From contig JAWKJB010000003.1 in NCBI GenBank assembly GCA_041393965.1, forward strand, positions 1 through 64,000: a stretch of DNA of 64,000 nt. The letters run 5' to 3'. Every line of letters begins with the position of its first letter. Position 1 is the first letter of the stretch. The stretch is from Acidimicrobiia bacterium (GTDB taxonomy: Bacteria > Actinomycetota > Acidimicrobiia > Spongiisociales > UBA5794). The translations under genes and the position numbers were made by a program. The notes under the pieces were generated by a model that worked only from the letters and a program-made list of their open reading frames with translations, searched no databases and had not been told where the DNA came from. Shown here in pieces: positions 44,177 to 53,218 of the stretch.

Positions 44177-45241
44177 ATGCGCCTCCTCATCGTCACGAAC
44201 GACTTCCCACCCAAGCCGGGCGGCATCCAGCAGTACCTCGGAAACCTCGTCGACGCCTACTCGGACCCGGTCCACATCGTCGGGCCCCACGACCCTGCGG
44301 CCGAACCCGATACATCCGTGACGCGAGGAACGCGGCGCTACATGCTGCCGACCCGATCGACAAGGGCCCTTGTCGCGGGCACCATCCGCGAGTTCGAGCC
44401 GGACGCCGTTCTGTTCGGCGCGCCGCATCCGCTTGCGGCGCTCGGACCGTCGCTGCGGGACGAGTTCAACCTTCCCTTCGGCGTCCTCGCCCACGGCGCG
44501 GAGGTGACGATCCCTTCGGCCATTCCCGGATGTCGGCAGTGGCTCGGCCGGGTGTTGCGCGCCGCCGATGTCTGTTTCGCGGTGAGTCGCTATACCGCCG
44601 AGCGGGTCACAAGGATCTCTCGAAGCGAGGTGACGCGCGTCGGCGCGGGCGTCGATGTCGGGGCCTTCAAGCCGCCGGAGTGGACCCGTGCGAACCCGAA
44701 GCCGGTGATCGGTTGTGTCGGCCGGTTCGTTCCCCGCAAGGGCCACGAACGGCTGCTCGAGGCCGTGGCGATGATGGATCGGGATGTGCAGGTGCTGATG
44801 GTCGGCAAGGGTCGCCTGGAGTCCCGCATCCGGGAACGGGCCAACAAGCTCGGTGTGGACGCCCGGTTCGAGATCGATGTTCCGTGGTCGGACCTCGGGG
44901 ATCTCTACCGCTCGATGGATATCTTCGCGATGCCGTGCAAGTCGCGATGGGGCGGGCTCGAAGTGGAGGGGCTCGGGCTCGTGTTCCTCGAAGCCTCCGC
45001 GACCGGCATCCCGGTCGTCGCCGGCGACTCCGGGGGCTCACCGGAGACGGTCCGTGTCGGCGAGACCGGGTTCGTTGCGACCGAACCAGCAGAGGTGGCG
45101 AGGCATCTCACGACCCTCGTCGATGACCCCGATCTTGCCGCGGCGATGGGCGCGGCCGGGAGGGAGTTCGTCGTGTCCGAATTCACATGGAACCGGGTCG
45201 TCGAGCGTTTCGTCGCCGGTTTTGCACCGCATCTGCGTTAG
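44177..45241 (+). CDS. GT4 glycosyltransferase, PimB'-like mannosyltransferase
   Basis: A 354-residue GT-B enzyme. It opens MRLLIVTNDFPPKPGGIQQY, has VLAHGAEVTIPSAIPG in the N-domain, and the donor-site motif FGEAS-like region here reads GLVFLEASATGIPVVAGDSGGSPE. This combination closely recalls PimB', which adds mannose to phosphatidylinositol monomannoside on the cytoplasmic face in PIM/lipomannan synthesis. Other GT4 mannosyl- or glucosyltransferases are possible. The ATG at 44177 is preferred over an upstream in-frame start inside the preceding gene. Confidence 0.82.
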   Translation: MRLLIVTNDFPPKPGGIQQYLGNLVDAYSDPVHIVGPHDPAAEPDTSVTRGTRRYMLPTRSTRALVAGTIREFEPDAVLFGAPHPLAALGPSLRDEFNLPFGVLAHGAEVTIPSAIPGCRQWLGRVLRAADVCFAVSRYTAERVTRISRSEVTRVGAGVDVGAFKPPEWTRANPKPVIGCVGRFVPRKGHERLLEAVAMMDRDVQVLMVGKGRLESRIRERANKLGVDARFEIDVPWSDLGDLYRSMDIFAMPCKSRWGGLEVEGLGLVFLEASATGIPVVAGDSGGSPETVRVGETGFVATEPAEVARHLTTLVDDPDLAAAMGAAGREFVVSEFTWNRVVERFVAGFAPHLR

Positions 45242-45261
45242 CTTGCGCCCCGCTGAGGCCC

Positions 45262-45290
45262 TTGACACGGACACGAACCTGTCCGATGTT
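45262..45290 (+). promoter_or_regulatory. Possible promoter of topA
   Basis: TTGACA (45262-45267) is a consensus -35 box; 17 bases on, GATGTT (45285-45290) is a modest -10. The topA start follows 27 bases later. Confidence 0.45.
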
Positions 45291-45317
45291 TGATGGACCC
45301 ATGAGCGAGAGGTACTT

Positions 45318-47909
45318 GTGTCGAAGAAACTTGTCATCGTTGAGTCGCCTGCGAAGGCGCGAACGATCGGGGGGTATCTGGGCGGTGACTTCGTCGTGGA
45401 GTCCTCCGTGGGGCACATCCGCGACATCCCAGCGAAAAAGACCGAACTCCCCGAGAGCAAGCAGGCTGCATGGGATCGGACCCGGTTCGGGATCGATATC
45501 GACAACGACTTCACCCCGATCTACATCGTGTCGCCGTCGTCTCGCAAGCAGGTTCGGTTGCTCAAGCAGCTTCTGAGGGACGCAGACGAGCTGTACCTGG
45601 CAACGGACGAGGACCGCGAGGGGGAAGCAATCGCGTGGCATCTCCTTGAGGAGCTCAAGCCGAAGGTCCCGGTGCACCGGATGGTGTTCCACGAGATCAC
45701 CAAGCAGGCGATCGAGGAAGCCGCGGCCAACCCGCGCATGCTCGATGTCCCCCTCGTCCAGGCACAGGAGACTCGTCGGATCCTCGATCGGCTGTTCGGT
45801 TTCGAAGTCTCGCCTGTCCTGTGGCGTCGGGTTCGGAGGGGCCTGTCGGCCGGTCGGGTCCAGTCCCCCGCGACGAGGATTCTCGTCGATCGCGAGCGTG
45901 AGCGCATGTCGTTCGTGCGGTCGAACTACTCGGGCCTTCGGGCGACCCTTCGCCATGACGACACCGAGTTCCAGGCCCTCCTGCGCGCCGTTGAGGGCCA
46001 GCGTATCGCTGACGGTTCCGACTTCGGTCACGACGGAGGCCTCACCAAGGAGCGCAGGGTCCTCTCATCACACGACGCTGCCGCTCTCGCCGCAGGGCTC
46101 AGCAGCGCAGATTTCGTCGTTGCATCGGTTCAGTCCAAGCCGTACACCCGCCGGCCCTACGCGCCGTTCCGGACGGCGACCCTCCAGCAGGAGGCTTCCC
46201 GCAAGCTGCGGTTCGGGGCGAGGCGCACCATGAGCGCAGCCCAGGCGCTGTACGAACAGGGCTACATCACCTATATGCGGACCGACTCGACCAATCTGTC
46301 GGGAACTGCCATCGAAGCTGCCCGTTCCCTCGTCGCGGACCGCTACGGGCAACGGTTCCTTCCCGAAAAGCCGCGGTTCTACGGGAAGCAGGCAAAAGGC
46401 GCCCAGGAGGCGCACGAGGCGATTCGTCCTGCGGGACAGAGGTTCACCGACATCGACCGTGTGGCGTCCCATTTCGGGCCAACAGCCGATGCGTCTCGCC
46501 TGTACGAACTCATCTGGATGCGCACGGTTGCCTCCCAGATGAAAGATGCCAAGGGCGAGAGCGTCCGGGTGTCGATGACCGCCGATACGCTCGACGGCGA
46601 GATCTGCGAGTTTGTTGCGCGTGGGCGCACCATCACCTTCGCCGGCTTCCTGCGGGCGTATGTCGAGGGGAGGGATGATCCCGACGCTGCCCTCGACGAC
46701 AAGGAAACCCATCTGCCAACCATGCGGGAAGGTGACGCTCCTCGCTGCGTGGCACTCGAGCCGACCGACCACGAGACAAAGCCACCTGCGAGATACACCG
46801 AGGCTTCGCTTGTGAAGCGCCTTGAGGAGCTCGGTATCGGGCGTCCATCCACCTACGCATCGATCATCTCGACAATCCTCGACAGGGAATACGCGTTCAA
46901 GCAAGGCGCGGCGCTGGTCCCGACCTGGAGAGCCTTCGGGGTCGTTGGGCTTCTCGAGCAGTACTTCTCGGACTATGTCGACTACGACTTCACCGCGAAG
47001 ATGGAAGAGGACCTTGACCGGATCGCCTCGGGTTCCGAGGAGATGGTTCCGTACCTTCGCGGCTTCTACTTCGGGAATGGAAGCCCCGGCATCGTTGATC
47101 TCGTCTCGGAGGACGCCCTCGACCGTATTGACCCGAAAGCTGTCAACTCCTTCGAGATCGGGGTCGGTGATGACGGTGTTCCCATCATCGCCCGCTCCGG
47201 CCAGTACGGCCCGTACCTCCAGCGAGGCGAGGATCGTGCATCCATACCCCCTGACCTCCCGCCCGATGAGCTGACGCTTGAGCGAGCGAATCAGATCCTG
47301 AGCGAGCCCAAGGACGAGCGATCGCTCGGAAGCGACCCCGACACCGGCCTCGAGATCTTCGTCAAGAAGGGCCGTTACGGGCCCTATGTGCAGATGGGGG
47401 AGCGGGACCCCGAATCGCAGGAGAAGCCACAGATGGCCTCGGTGTTCAAGTCGATGGATCCCGCCGCTTTGACCCTTGAGCAGGCGATCGACCTCCTCAA
47501 GATCCCACGCGAGATCGGGCCCCATCCCGACGACGGGGGACCCGTGTTCGCCAAGAACGGGCCGCACGGTCCCTATGTCAACTGGGGCAAGGAGAACCGG
47601 TCAATCGAGACGGAAGAACAGCTGCTGACGATCACCCTCGACGAAGCCGTCGAGCTGCTCGCCAAGCCCCGCAAGCGGCGCGGTGCAAAGCCGCCGCTGA
47701 AAGAACTCGGGAAGGACCCGGTGACGGGCAACGACATCGTCGTCAAGGATGGCCGTTTCGGCCTGTACATGACCGATGGTGAGACGAATGTGTCCCTCCG
47801 TGTCGCCGAGACCCTTGAGAACCTCACCGTGGAGCACGCAGCCGAACGCCTCGCGGAGAAGCGGGAAAAGGGCCCGGCGCCACCGAAACGGAAGCGGAAA
47901 CGGAAATAG
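45318..47909 (+). CDS. topA: DNA topoisomerase I
   Basis: An 863-residue type IA topoisomerase that relaxes negative supercoils. The Toprim domain starts directly (SKKLVIVESPAKARTIGGYL, with DEDREGEAIAWHL). The catalytic tyrosine is Tyr319 in YITYMRTDSTNL. The C-terminal half carries four Toprim-C repeats, recognisable by GQYGPYLQRG, GRYGPYVQMG, GPHGPYVNWG and GRFGLYMTDG. There are no zinc-finger cysteines, as in other actinobacteria, and the tail ends in a short basic KRKRKRK. GTG start. A single copy of the essential gene. Confidence 0.97.
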   Translation: MSKKLVIVESPAKARTIGGYLGGDFVVESSVGHIRDIPAKKTELPESKQAAWDRTRFGIDIDNDFTPIYIVSPSSRKQVRLLKQLLRDADELYLATDEDREGEAIAWHLLEELKPKVPVHRMVFHEITKQAIEEAAANPRMLDVPLVQAQETRRILDRLFGFEVSPVLWRRVRRGLSAGRVQSPATRILVDRERERMSFVRSNYSGLRATLRHDDTEFQALLRAVEGQRIADGSDFGHDGGLTKERRVLSSHDAAALAAGLSSADFVVASVQSKPYTRRPYAPFRTATLQQEASRKLRFGARRTMSAAQALYEQGYITYMRTDSTNLSGTAIEAARSLVADRYGQRFLPEKPRFYGKQAKGAQEAHEAIRPAGQRFTDIDRVASHFGPTADASRLYELIWMRTVASQMKDAKGESVRVSMTADTLDGEICEFVARGRTITFAGFLRAYVEGRDDPDAALDDKETHLPTMREGDAPRCVALEPTDHETKPPARYTEASLVKRLEELGIGRPSTYASIISTILDREYAFKQGAALVPTWRAFGVVGLLEQYFSDYVDYDFTAKMEEDLDRIASGSEEMVPYLRGFYFGNGSPGIVDLVSEDALDRIDPKAVNSFEIGVGDDGVPIIARSGQYGPYLQRGEDRASIPPDLPPDELTLERANQILSEPKDERSLGSDPDTGLEIFVKKGRYGPYVQMGERDPESQEKPQMASVFKSMDPAALTLEQAIDLLKIPREIGPHPDDGGPVFAKNGPHGPYVNWGKENRSIETEEQLLTITLDEAVELLAKPRKRRGAKPPLKELGKDPVTGNDIVVKDGRFGLYMTDGETNVSLRVAETLENLTVEHAAERLAEKREKGPAPPKRKRKRK

Positions 47910-47941
47910 GCCACTTCACCCGCCGCGACCGATTCTGACGG

Positions 47942-47997
47942 GACCGTGAACCGTAAACCGTAAACCGTGAACCGTAAACGGTGAACCGTCAACCGCA
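47942..47997. repeat. Eight 7-bp tandem repeats between topA and tmk
   Basis: Eight imperfect copies of AACCGTA/AACCGTG in tandem (for example at 47949, 47956, 47963 and 47970). The unit length of seven and the AT-richer composition set it apart from the flanks. It lies 29 bases before the tmk start, so copy-number change could affect tmk expression. It is not a CRISPR: there are no spacers. Confidence 0.9.
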
Positions 47998-48025
47998 AAA
48001 GGTGCACTCCCGGTACCGTGTGGTC

Positions 48026-48634
48026 ATGACCGGTCTCGCTCGTCGCTACATCGCCATCGAAGGAATCGAAGGTGCTGGGAAATCGACGGTCGCAAAGGCG
48101 ATCGCCGACCATCTCAAGACCGTCGGGCACCCTGCGATCTTCGTGCGGGAGCCAGGCGGGACCGATGTCGGTGAACGGATCAGGGAGATCCTTCTCGGCA
48201 ACGGCGATCCGCCGTCACCGAGAGCTGAGGCGGTCCTGTTCGCGGCGTCAAGGGCCCAACTCGTCGAGACGGTGATCAAGCCGGCGCTCATGGATCGTTC
48301 TTGGGTCGTCAGCGACCGATCCGCATACTCGTCGCTTGCCTACCAGGCAATCGGACGGGGACTCGACCTCACCGCGATCCGCAACCTCAACGACATCGCG
48401 ATCGACGGTCTCTGGCCGGGAAGGGTTGTCCTGCTCCGCCTCAGCGCGGAGGCCGGCCTCGAACGACAAGCCGTCGACGACCGCATCGGGAGCGAAGCGA
48501 TCACCTTCCACCACCGAGTTGCAGACGGGTTTGATGCCCTCGCCGCGGCTGAACCGGATCGCTTCATCGTGGTTGACGCCGAGCCACCTGTCACCGAGGT
48601 GATCGGATCCGTCATCGATGGGCTGGGACTGTGA
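48026..48634 (+). CDS. tmk: Thymidylate kinase
   Basis: A 202-residue dTMP kinase that makes dTDP for DNA synthesis. The P-loop GIEGAGKST is at residues 13-21; FVREPGGTDVGERIR is the substrate (DRX/EPGG) motif; VVSDRSAYSSLAYQ follows. ATG 48026 gives the family N-terminus (RRYIAIEGIEG). The stop overlaps the holB start, the usual actinobacterial tmk-holB pair. Confidence 0.96.
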   Translation: MTGLARRYIAIEGIEGAGKSTVAKAIADHLKTVGHPAIFVREPGGTDVGERIREILLGNGDPPSPRAEAVLFAASRAQLVETVIKPALMDRSWVVSDRSAYSSLAYQAIGRGLDLTAIRNLNDIAIDGLWPGRVVLLRLSAEAGLERQAVDDRIGSEAITFHHRVADGFDALAAAEPDRFIVVDAEPPVTEVIGSVIDGLGL

Positions 48635-49692
48635 CCGCGTTCGCGTCGGTCATCGGCCATGCTCCGGTCGTCGAGTTGCTGAGGTCGGAGCTCGAGCATC
48701 CGGCCCAGGCATACCTCTTCGTCGGTCCTTCCAATGTCGGCAAGGCCTCGGTCGCGAGAGAATTCGCAGCGAACCTCGTCGGAGGTGACGATCCCGATGC
48801 CGTGCGCCGCGCGACCGGCGGCTCCCATCCGGATGTGATCGTCGTTGCACCGGAGGGTCGATCGTCGATCACCGTCGACCAGGCCCGGTCCGTGGTGTCG
48901 TCAGCGATCCTTGCGCCGCTGGAGGCGGCGATGAAGGTCTTCCTCTTCGAAGAGGCGTCGATGCTCAACGATGAGGCCGCCAACGCGCTGCTCAAGACGA
49001 TCGAGGAACCGATCGTGTCGTCATCGTTCGTCTTGGTTGCCGACTCCGAGGACGACCTCCCTGCCACGATTGCGAGCCGGTGCAGGACCGTCGTGTTCGG
49101 CCGGGTGGGGACCGATGAGATCATCGACGGCCTCGAGGCCAACGGTGTGGATCCCGCCGCCGCCGCCGAGGCAGCGCGGATCTCGGGTGGGCGGCCCGGC
49201 CTCGCGCTTGCCCTCGCGACGGAGCCAGCCGTCGCTGCGTTCCGCGAGGCGTGGCTGTCCGTGCCGGGCGCCCTCACTGACCACCCCGGCGATGCCTACC
49301 GGATGGTCGGCAAGGTCCTCGATGCGACCGAGCCACTGCTTGGCGCCATCAAGGCCAGACAGGAGCGAGATATCGAGCTGCTGTACCCCGATCGCGACCC
49401 CCCGAAAGCCCTCGTCGAGCGGCAACAGCGAGAACTCGCTCGGGCCGCTGACGCCCTTCATGTCACCGGTCTTGAACTCCTCGCGAGCTTCTACCGAGAC
49501 ATCGCTGCGTCTCAGCTCGGGGCTCGCGTCCAGAACGCCGATGTCGATGTCGCCCTGCTCGCGCGCTCCGATGTCACCACGGCAGTGGCGAACGCGGCAA
49601 GGGTCTTTGATGCAATCGATGCCATCGGCGCCAACCAGCGGCCAAGCCTCGCCTTTGCCTCGTTGTTCGTGGATCTCGGACAGCATGGGTGA
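48631..49692 (+). CDS. holB: DNA polymerase III delta' subunit
   Basis: A 353-residue clamp-loader subunit. The AAA fold is visible: a degenerate P-loop (VGPSNVGKASVAREFA), KVFLFEEASMLNDEAANALL as Walker B and sensor 1 region, and KTIEEP with SRCRTVVFG. Delta' does not hydrolyse ATP itself, and the zinc-finger cysteines common in DnaX/delta' are absent here. GTG start overlaps tmk; plsC-like gene overlaps the end by eight bases. Confidence 0.92.
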   Translation: MTAFASVIGHAPVVELLRSELEHPAQAYLFVGPSNVGKASVAREFAANLVGGDDPDAVRRATGGSHPDVIVVAPEGRSSITVDQARSVVSSAILAPLEAAMKVFLFEEASMLNDEAANALLKTIEEPIVSSSFVLVADSEDDLPATIASRCRTVVFGRVGTDEIIDGLEANGVDPAAAAEAARISGGRPGLALALATEPAVAAFREAWLSVPGALTDHPGDAYRMVGKVLDATEPLLGAIKARQERDIELLYPDRDPPKALVERQQRELARAADALHVTGLELLASFYRDIAASQLGARVQNADVDVALLARSDVTTAVANAARVFDAIDAIGANQRPSLAFASLFVDLGQHG

Positions 49693-50326
49693 ACGGCCCC
49701 TGATCAAGCGAAGCATCGACGCGGCATCACGCATCCCCGCGGCGGTGCTGGCCCGCGTGTACTTCGACATCTCGGTCGAGGGCCTCCACCACATCCCAAG
49801 CGAAGGTCCGTTCGTGATGGCCGCGAACCACTTCTCGCATCTCGATCCACCGTTCATCGGGTTCTCGACCCCGAGGACCGTCCGGTTCCTTGCGGTCGAC
49901 GAGCTCTTCGGTCGGTCTCGGATCTTCGACCTCACGATGCAGTACTACGACGCGATTCCGCTCGACCGCGACGGCTATCCGATCGCGGCGATGCGGACCG
50001 CAATCGACCACCTCGAGTCGGGTCACCCCATCGGGCTGTTTCCTGAGGGGCGCAGGGTCGAGCAGTGGGGTGGAAACGATGCAAAGCGCGGCGCTGCCTG
50101 GCTTGCGTGGATGACCGGTTCCCCGCTGATTCCGGTTTCGATCTGGGGGACCCAGCACACCATGTCGCCCACCCAGCGCGGGTTCAATCGGACGGCGGTC
50201 CGCCTGTGGTATGACGAGCCGCTGTGGTGGTACGACTATGCGGACCGGATCGATCCGGTAGGCTCCATGACGACCGACTGGTTCACGGTGGTCGACGGGA
50301 GGCTCTCGGACTGGATGGAGCTATGA
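49685..50326 (+). CDS. plsC: 1-acylglycerol-3-phosphate acyltransferase-like (PlsC)
   Basis: A 213-residue membrane-associated acyltransferase. The catalytic H-x4-D motif is NHFSHLD (His49, Asp54), and the glycerol-phosphate-binding motif is LFPEGRR near residues 117-123. Such enzymes add the second acyl chain to lysophosphatidic acid; other acceptors are possible in actinobacteria. The ATG at 49685 overlaps holB by eight bases. The next gene overlaps by four. Confidence 0.88.
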   Translation: MGERPLIKRSIDAASRIPAAVLARVYFDISVEGLHHIPSEGPFVMAANHFSHLDPPFIGFSTPRTVRFLAVDELFGRSRIFDLTMQYYDAIPLDRDGYPIAAMRTAIDHLESGHPIGLFPEGRRVEQWGGNDAKRGAAWLAWMTGSPLIPVSIWGTQHTMSPTQRGFNRTAVRLWYDEPLWWYDYADRIDPVGSMTTDWFTVVDGRLSDWMEL

Positions 50327-51234
50327 GCCCGAAGCGAGTCGTTGTTGCGGGGGCATCCGGCCTCATCGGATCTGGCCTGATGGAGGCACTCGAATCGAGG
50401 GGTGATGTCGTGGACCAGCTCGTGCGGCACACCTCCCGAGATGATCTGCCACCACACCGCTTCGGGTGGGATCCGCAGTTCGGGAGACTCGATCCTGCGG
50501 TCCTCGAGGGTGCGGACGCGGTGGTGGTCCTCAACGGAGCGCCGGTTGGGGACAAACGCTGGACACGCGCACGCAAAGAGCTCCTGGTCTCGTCCCGGGT
50601 CGAGCCCGTCACCACTGTTGCCCACACCGTCGCGGCGATGGAAGATCCGCCGCCGGTGCTCGTCACGGCATCGGCGATGGGGTTCTACGGCGACCGGGGC
50701 GACGATGTGCTCCCCGAGGCCGAGCCTGCCGGGGAGGGCTTTTTCGCCAAGCTGTGCGCGGCGTGGGAGGAGGCGTCGCACCCGGCAATGCGGGCCGGGG
50801 TTCGCGTCGTCAACATGCGCACCAGCCTCGTGCTGTCGCGGCGGGGAGGTGCGCTGAAACCGATGCTGCCGTTGTTCAAACTCGGGCTCGGCGGGCGTAT
50901 CGGCGACGGGAAGCAATGGTGGTCCTGGATCTCAGACCAGGACTGTGTTCGGGCCTTCCTCCATGTCATCGATACGCATGTGCACGGCCCGGTCAATGTT
51001 GCGTCACCGAATCCGGTCACCAACGCCGAGTTCGTCAAGGCCCTTGGGTCGGCGCTGCACCGGCCGACCGTCCTTCCCACACCGCGGTTCGCCCTCGTGG
51101 CGCGGCTCGGTGGCGAGCTCGCGGAATCCATCGGCTATGTCTCGCATCGTCTTGCACCGCGCGTCCTTGAGGACTCGGGATTCACCTTTGTGCACGAAAC
51201 GGTTGACGCCGCGCTCGCGGCAGCCGTCCGCTGA
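50323..51234 (+). CDS. TIGR01777-type SDR epimerase
   Basis: A 303-residue extended short-chain dehydrogenase. The NAD(P)-binding motif VVVAGASGLIGSGL is at the start, and the family-specific LNGAPVGDKRWT and VTASAMGFYGDRGDD, GEGFFAKLCAAWEE and PMLPLFKLGLGGRIGDGKQW follow. These match the TIGR01777/YfcH group, whose substrate is unknown. Start overlaps the acyltransferase gene. Length is normal. Confidence 0.92.
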   Translation: MSPKRVVVAGASGLIGSGLMEALESRGDVVDQLVRHTSRDDLPPHRFGWDPQFGRLDPAVLEGADAVVVLNGAPVGDKRWTRARKELLVSSRVEPVTTVAHTVAAMEDPPPVLVTASAMGFYGDRGDDVLPEAEPAGEGFFAKLCAAWEEASHPAMRAGVRVVNMRTSLVLSRRGGALKPMLPLFKLGLGGRIGDGKQWWSWISDQDCVRAFLHVIDTHVHGPVNVASPNPVTNAEFVKALGSALHRPTVLPTPRFALVARLGGELAESIGYVSHRLAPRVLEDSGFTFVHETVDAALAAAVR

Positions 51235-51282
51235 AGAACCCGAAGGGGACTGTTCGACAGGTTTGATATCATCCGCGCCTTC

Positions 51283-51354
51283 GCCGGGGTAGCTCAGGGG
51301 TAGAGCAACGCACTCGTAATGCGTAGGTCGCGGGTTCAAATCCCGCCTCCGGCT
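51283..51354 (+). tRNA. tRNA-Thr (anticodon CGT)
   Basis: A full cloverleaf: acceptor GCCGGGG/CTCCGGC (51283-51289 with 51347-51353, one G-T pair), D-arm GCTCAGGGGTAGAGC, anticodon stem ACGCA/TGCGT (51308-51312 with 51320-51324) around the loop CTCGTAA with anticodon CGT at 51315-51317, variable loop AGGTC, and T-arm GCGGGTTCAAATCCCGC. CGT reads ACG, so it is threonine. CCA is not encoded. Intact, unlike the tRNA-Val scar at 3537. Confidence 0.97.
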
Positions 51355-51656
51355 CCGTTCACGCGGGGCGGTTCGGGGCAATGTGCGGGACCGAGACGAA
51401 GAGATGCCCCCATGCCTCGATCCGTCCCGGTCCGCACAACCTGTCACCGTTGCTGGGCGGCGGCCGCCGCCATCGCATCGGTCGGGCCATCACCTCTTCA
51501 GACCGTGACGGTCCAGACTCGGCGGCGAAGGCGGGCAACATCTAGCCATCGTCGCCCACTCCGATGCAGCCACTCGCGTCCAGTCACGATTATGAAGACT
51601 ATGACTCAACAATCGCGGTACCATCGTAGGCGGCGGCGCCAGAACCAGCAAACAGG
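51355..51656. other. Gene-free stretch after tRNA-Thr
   Basis: No credible gene in either direction; frames here are antisense or short. The stretch ends in the hairpin at 51657. The last part (51590-51650) is less GC-rich. Confidence 0.5.
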
Positions 51657-51684
51657 AGGAGCCGCACCGGGTGGTGCGGCTCCT
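51657..51684 (-). terminator. Strong hairpin, probable terminator of the Ig-repeat gene
   Basis: A perfect 12-bp stem AGGAGCCGCACC/GGTGCGGCTCCT (51657-51668 with 51673-51684) around the loop GGGT, 28 bases beyond the stop of the minus-strand gene ending at 51712. Read on the minus strand it is followed by CTGTTTGCTGG, a weak T-run. Also usable from the plus side. Confidence 0.7.
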
Positions 51685-51711
51685 TCGCCTTGTTCGCCTC
51701 GGGTTGCCGGG

Positions 51712-53001
51712 TCAGTGCTCCCCGTCACCACCCGTGTAGGTGAACTTGAGGTGCTTCTCCTCGCCGGTTGATGCCTGGACGATCACCTTGAACGGTTCCC
51801 CAACAGGTGCCCCTTCGAAGAAGACCTTGAGTTCCCAATGGCCCTCATCGGACACCTCGGCACGACCCGAACCCCAGGCAGAACCAACCTCGACCACACT
51901 TCCCGGCTTTCCCTTGCCGTAGAAGATGTCGTACGGCGGGTTCTCCGAACAGGACCCGTAGGTTTGCGCCGCCCAGAACTCGTAGCCGGGCTCGTCGTCC
52001 CCCACATACCACACATGAATGGTAGCGACCGACTTGTTGCCCTCCTTGTCCTTCGCCTTGAAGGTAAGGGTGTTCTTGCCTGCCTTGAGCTTCACCTCGA
52101 TCTTCCAGTCGTCGCCGTCGACATGGGCCTTGCGGTCCCCGTAGTAGACCTTCGCGCCCGGTTCGACGGTGCCTCGAACGAGGATGACTCGATCGTCGGT
52201 CTCAGAACCATCCGCAGGTGAGGTGATCGCGAACCTCGGTGGCTCGCCGTCATCACCGACGAGATACACGGTCACGGAGTCGCGCGCCTTGTTCCCTGCT
52301 TCGTCGAATGCCGTGAAGGTGAAGGTGTTCTTGCCCTTCTTGAGCTTCACTTCGATCTTCCAGTCATCACCGTCGACATGCGCAGGACGGTCACCATGAA
52401 AGACCTTGGCGCCGGGCTCGACATGACCGACAACCCGAATGACCTCGTCGTGGGTCTCATGGCCGTTCTTGGGGGAGACAATCCAGAACTTTGGCGGGGT
52501 CGTATCGGGCTCGGGAACCGGGTCGAGGAAGAGCGTCAATGTGAGGAAGGTCTTGTTCCCAGCTCGATCCATGGCCTTGAAGGTCAGCGTGTTGCGCCCC
52601 TCCTTCAACTCGACGCGCATGCTCCAATCATCACCTTCGACATACGCGCGACGGTCGCCGAGCCACACCTTCGCTCCGGGTTCGACACCGCCTTTGACCA
52701 CGACGACATCGCTGTCGACATGGCTCTCGTTCTCCGGACTCGTGATGGAGAACCGAGGAGGTGTCGTGTCGCGGTCCTTGTCGTCATCGCGCTTGTCGGG
52801 CTTTGGAGTGTCTCGTCCGACCGACTCGGCGATCTTGCTCTCCGATTTCGGAATGGTCGTGGTGGCCTTGTCGGACGCCGGTTCCGTCGCGGGCGCGAAC
52901 ACCGACTCGGTCCGGTTCCCCGCCATGCCCGCAATCGCGGCACCGCCGATGAACACGAGCGTGAAGGCGATGACTGCCGCAGCGATTGGTTTGCCTCTCA
53001 T
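51712..53001 (-). CDS. Secreted/anchored protein with three Ig-like repeats
   Basis: A 429-residue protein. A signal or anchor helix (residues 6-27) is followed by a charged Lys/Asp linker (40-78), three Ig-like repeats of about 85 residues (about 79-162, 165-249 and 252-335), and a distinct C-terminal domain of about 90 residues. Each repeat has ITSPxxGxE, VEPGAKVxxGDR and GNTLTF-type strands. The C-terminal domain begins with the signature TYGSCSENPPYDIFYGKGKPG (about 345-365) and recurs in the protein at 53794-54708. ATG 53001 has GGAGG eight bases before it. A promoter-like site identical to that of the divergent sigma gene lies upstream. Confidence 0.85.
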   Translation of the reverse strand: MRGKPIAAAVIAFTLVFIGGAAIAGMAGNRTESVFAPATEPASDKATTTIPKSESKIAESVGRDTPKPDKRDDDKDRDTTPPRFSITSPENESHVDSDVVVVKGGVEPGAKVWLGDRRAYVEGDDWSMRVELKEGRNTLTFKAMDRAGNKTFLTLTLFLDPVPEPDTTPPKFWIVSPKNGHETHDEVIRVVGHVEPGAKVFHGDRPAHVDGDDWKIEVKLKKGKNTFTFTAFDEAGNKARDSVTVYLVGDDGEPPRFAITSPADGSETDDRVILVRGTVEPGAKVYYGDRKAHVDGDDWKIEVKLKAGKNTLTFKAKDKEGNKSVATIHVWYVGDDEPGYEFWAAQTYGSCSENPPYDIFYGKGKPGSVVEVGSAWGSGRAEVSDEGHWELKVFFEGAPVGEPFKVIVQASTGEEKHLKFTYTGGDGEH

Positions 53002-53053
53002 GGATTGATCCTCCGTTGCACGATGTCGATGCCTTCCGGATCCCGAGATGCCC

Positions 53054-53089
53054 ACCCGTTACACGCATCGTGGGGCTGTCAGGTTTACT
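53054..53089 (-). promoter_or_regulatory. Probable ECF promoter of the Ig-repeat gene
   Basis: Read on the minus strand: AGTAAACCT (53089-53081), 18 bases, GTAACGGGT (53062-53054). Both blocks and the spacing are identical to the plus-strand site at 53177-53212. The start of transcription would fall near 53047, giving a leader of about 46 bases that contains the ribosome-binding site. Confidence 0.75.
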
Positions 53090-53176
53090 CCCCACCGGAG
53101 AATCATCTGCAGGGCCCGGACTCCTGTGCCGATACGGACCTCAGTGGGAGTTGCGACGCTGCATCACGGCGGCCGA

Positions 53177-53212
53177 AGTAAACCTCTCATGCCTGACCTG
53201 CGAGTAACGGGT
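53177..53212 (+). promoter_or_regulatory. Probable autoregulated promoter of the ECF sigma gene
   Basis: AGTAAACCT (53177-53185), 18 bases, GTAACGGGT (53204-53212). The ATG at 53219 follows the second block by only six bases, so the message would be leaderless. The exact match with the divergent site suggests recognition by the sigma factor encoded next to it. Confidence 0.75.
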
Positions 53213-53218
53213 AAGAGA

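Noticed and set aside
51004..51447. Minus-strand frame opposite tRNA-Thr containing RRRDLNPRPTHYE
   Set aside because: Another antisense-tRNA artefact.
51657..51684. Hairpin as an attachment or recombination site for tRNA-Thr
   Set aside because: The tRNA is intact and no repeat of its 3' end occurs nearby; a terminator explains the hairpin.
53048..53218. Longer N-terminus for the ECF sigma factor (ATG 53048 or 53189)
   Set aside because: These starts lie upstream of or between the two promoter blocks at 53177-53212, so they would not be transcribed from that promoter.
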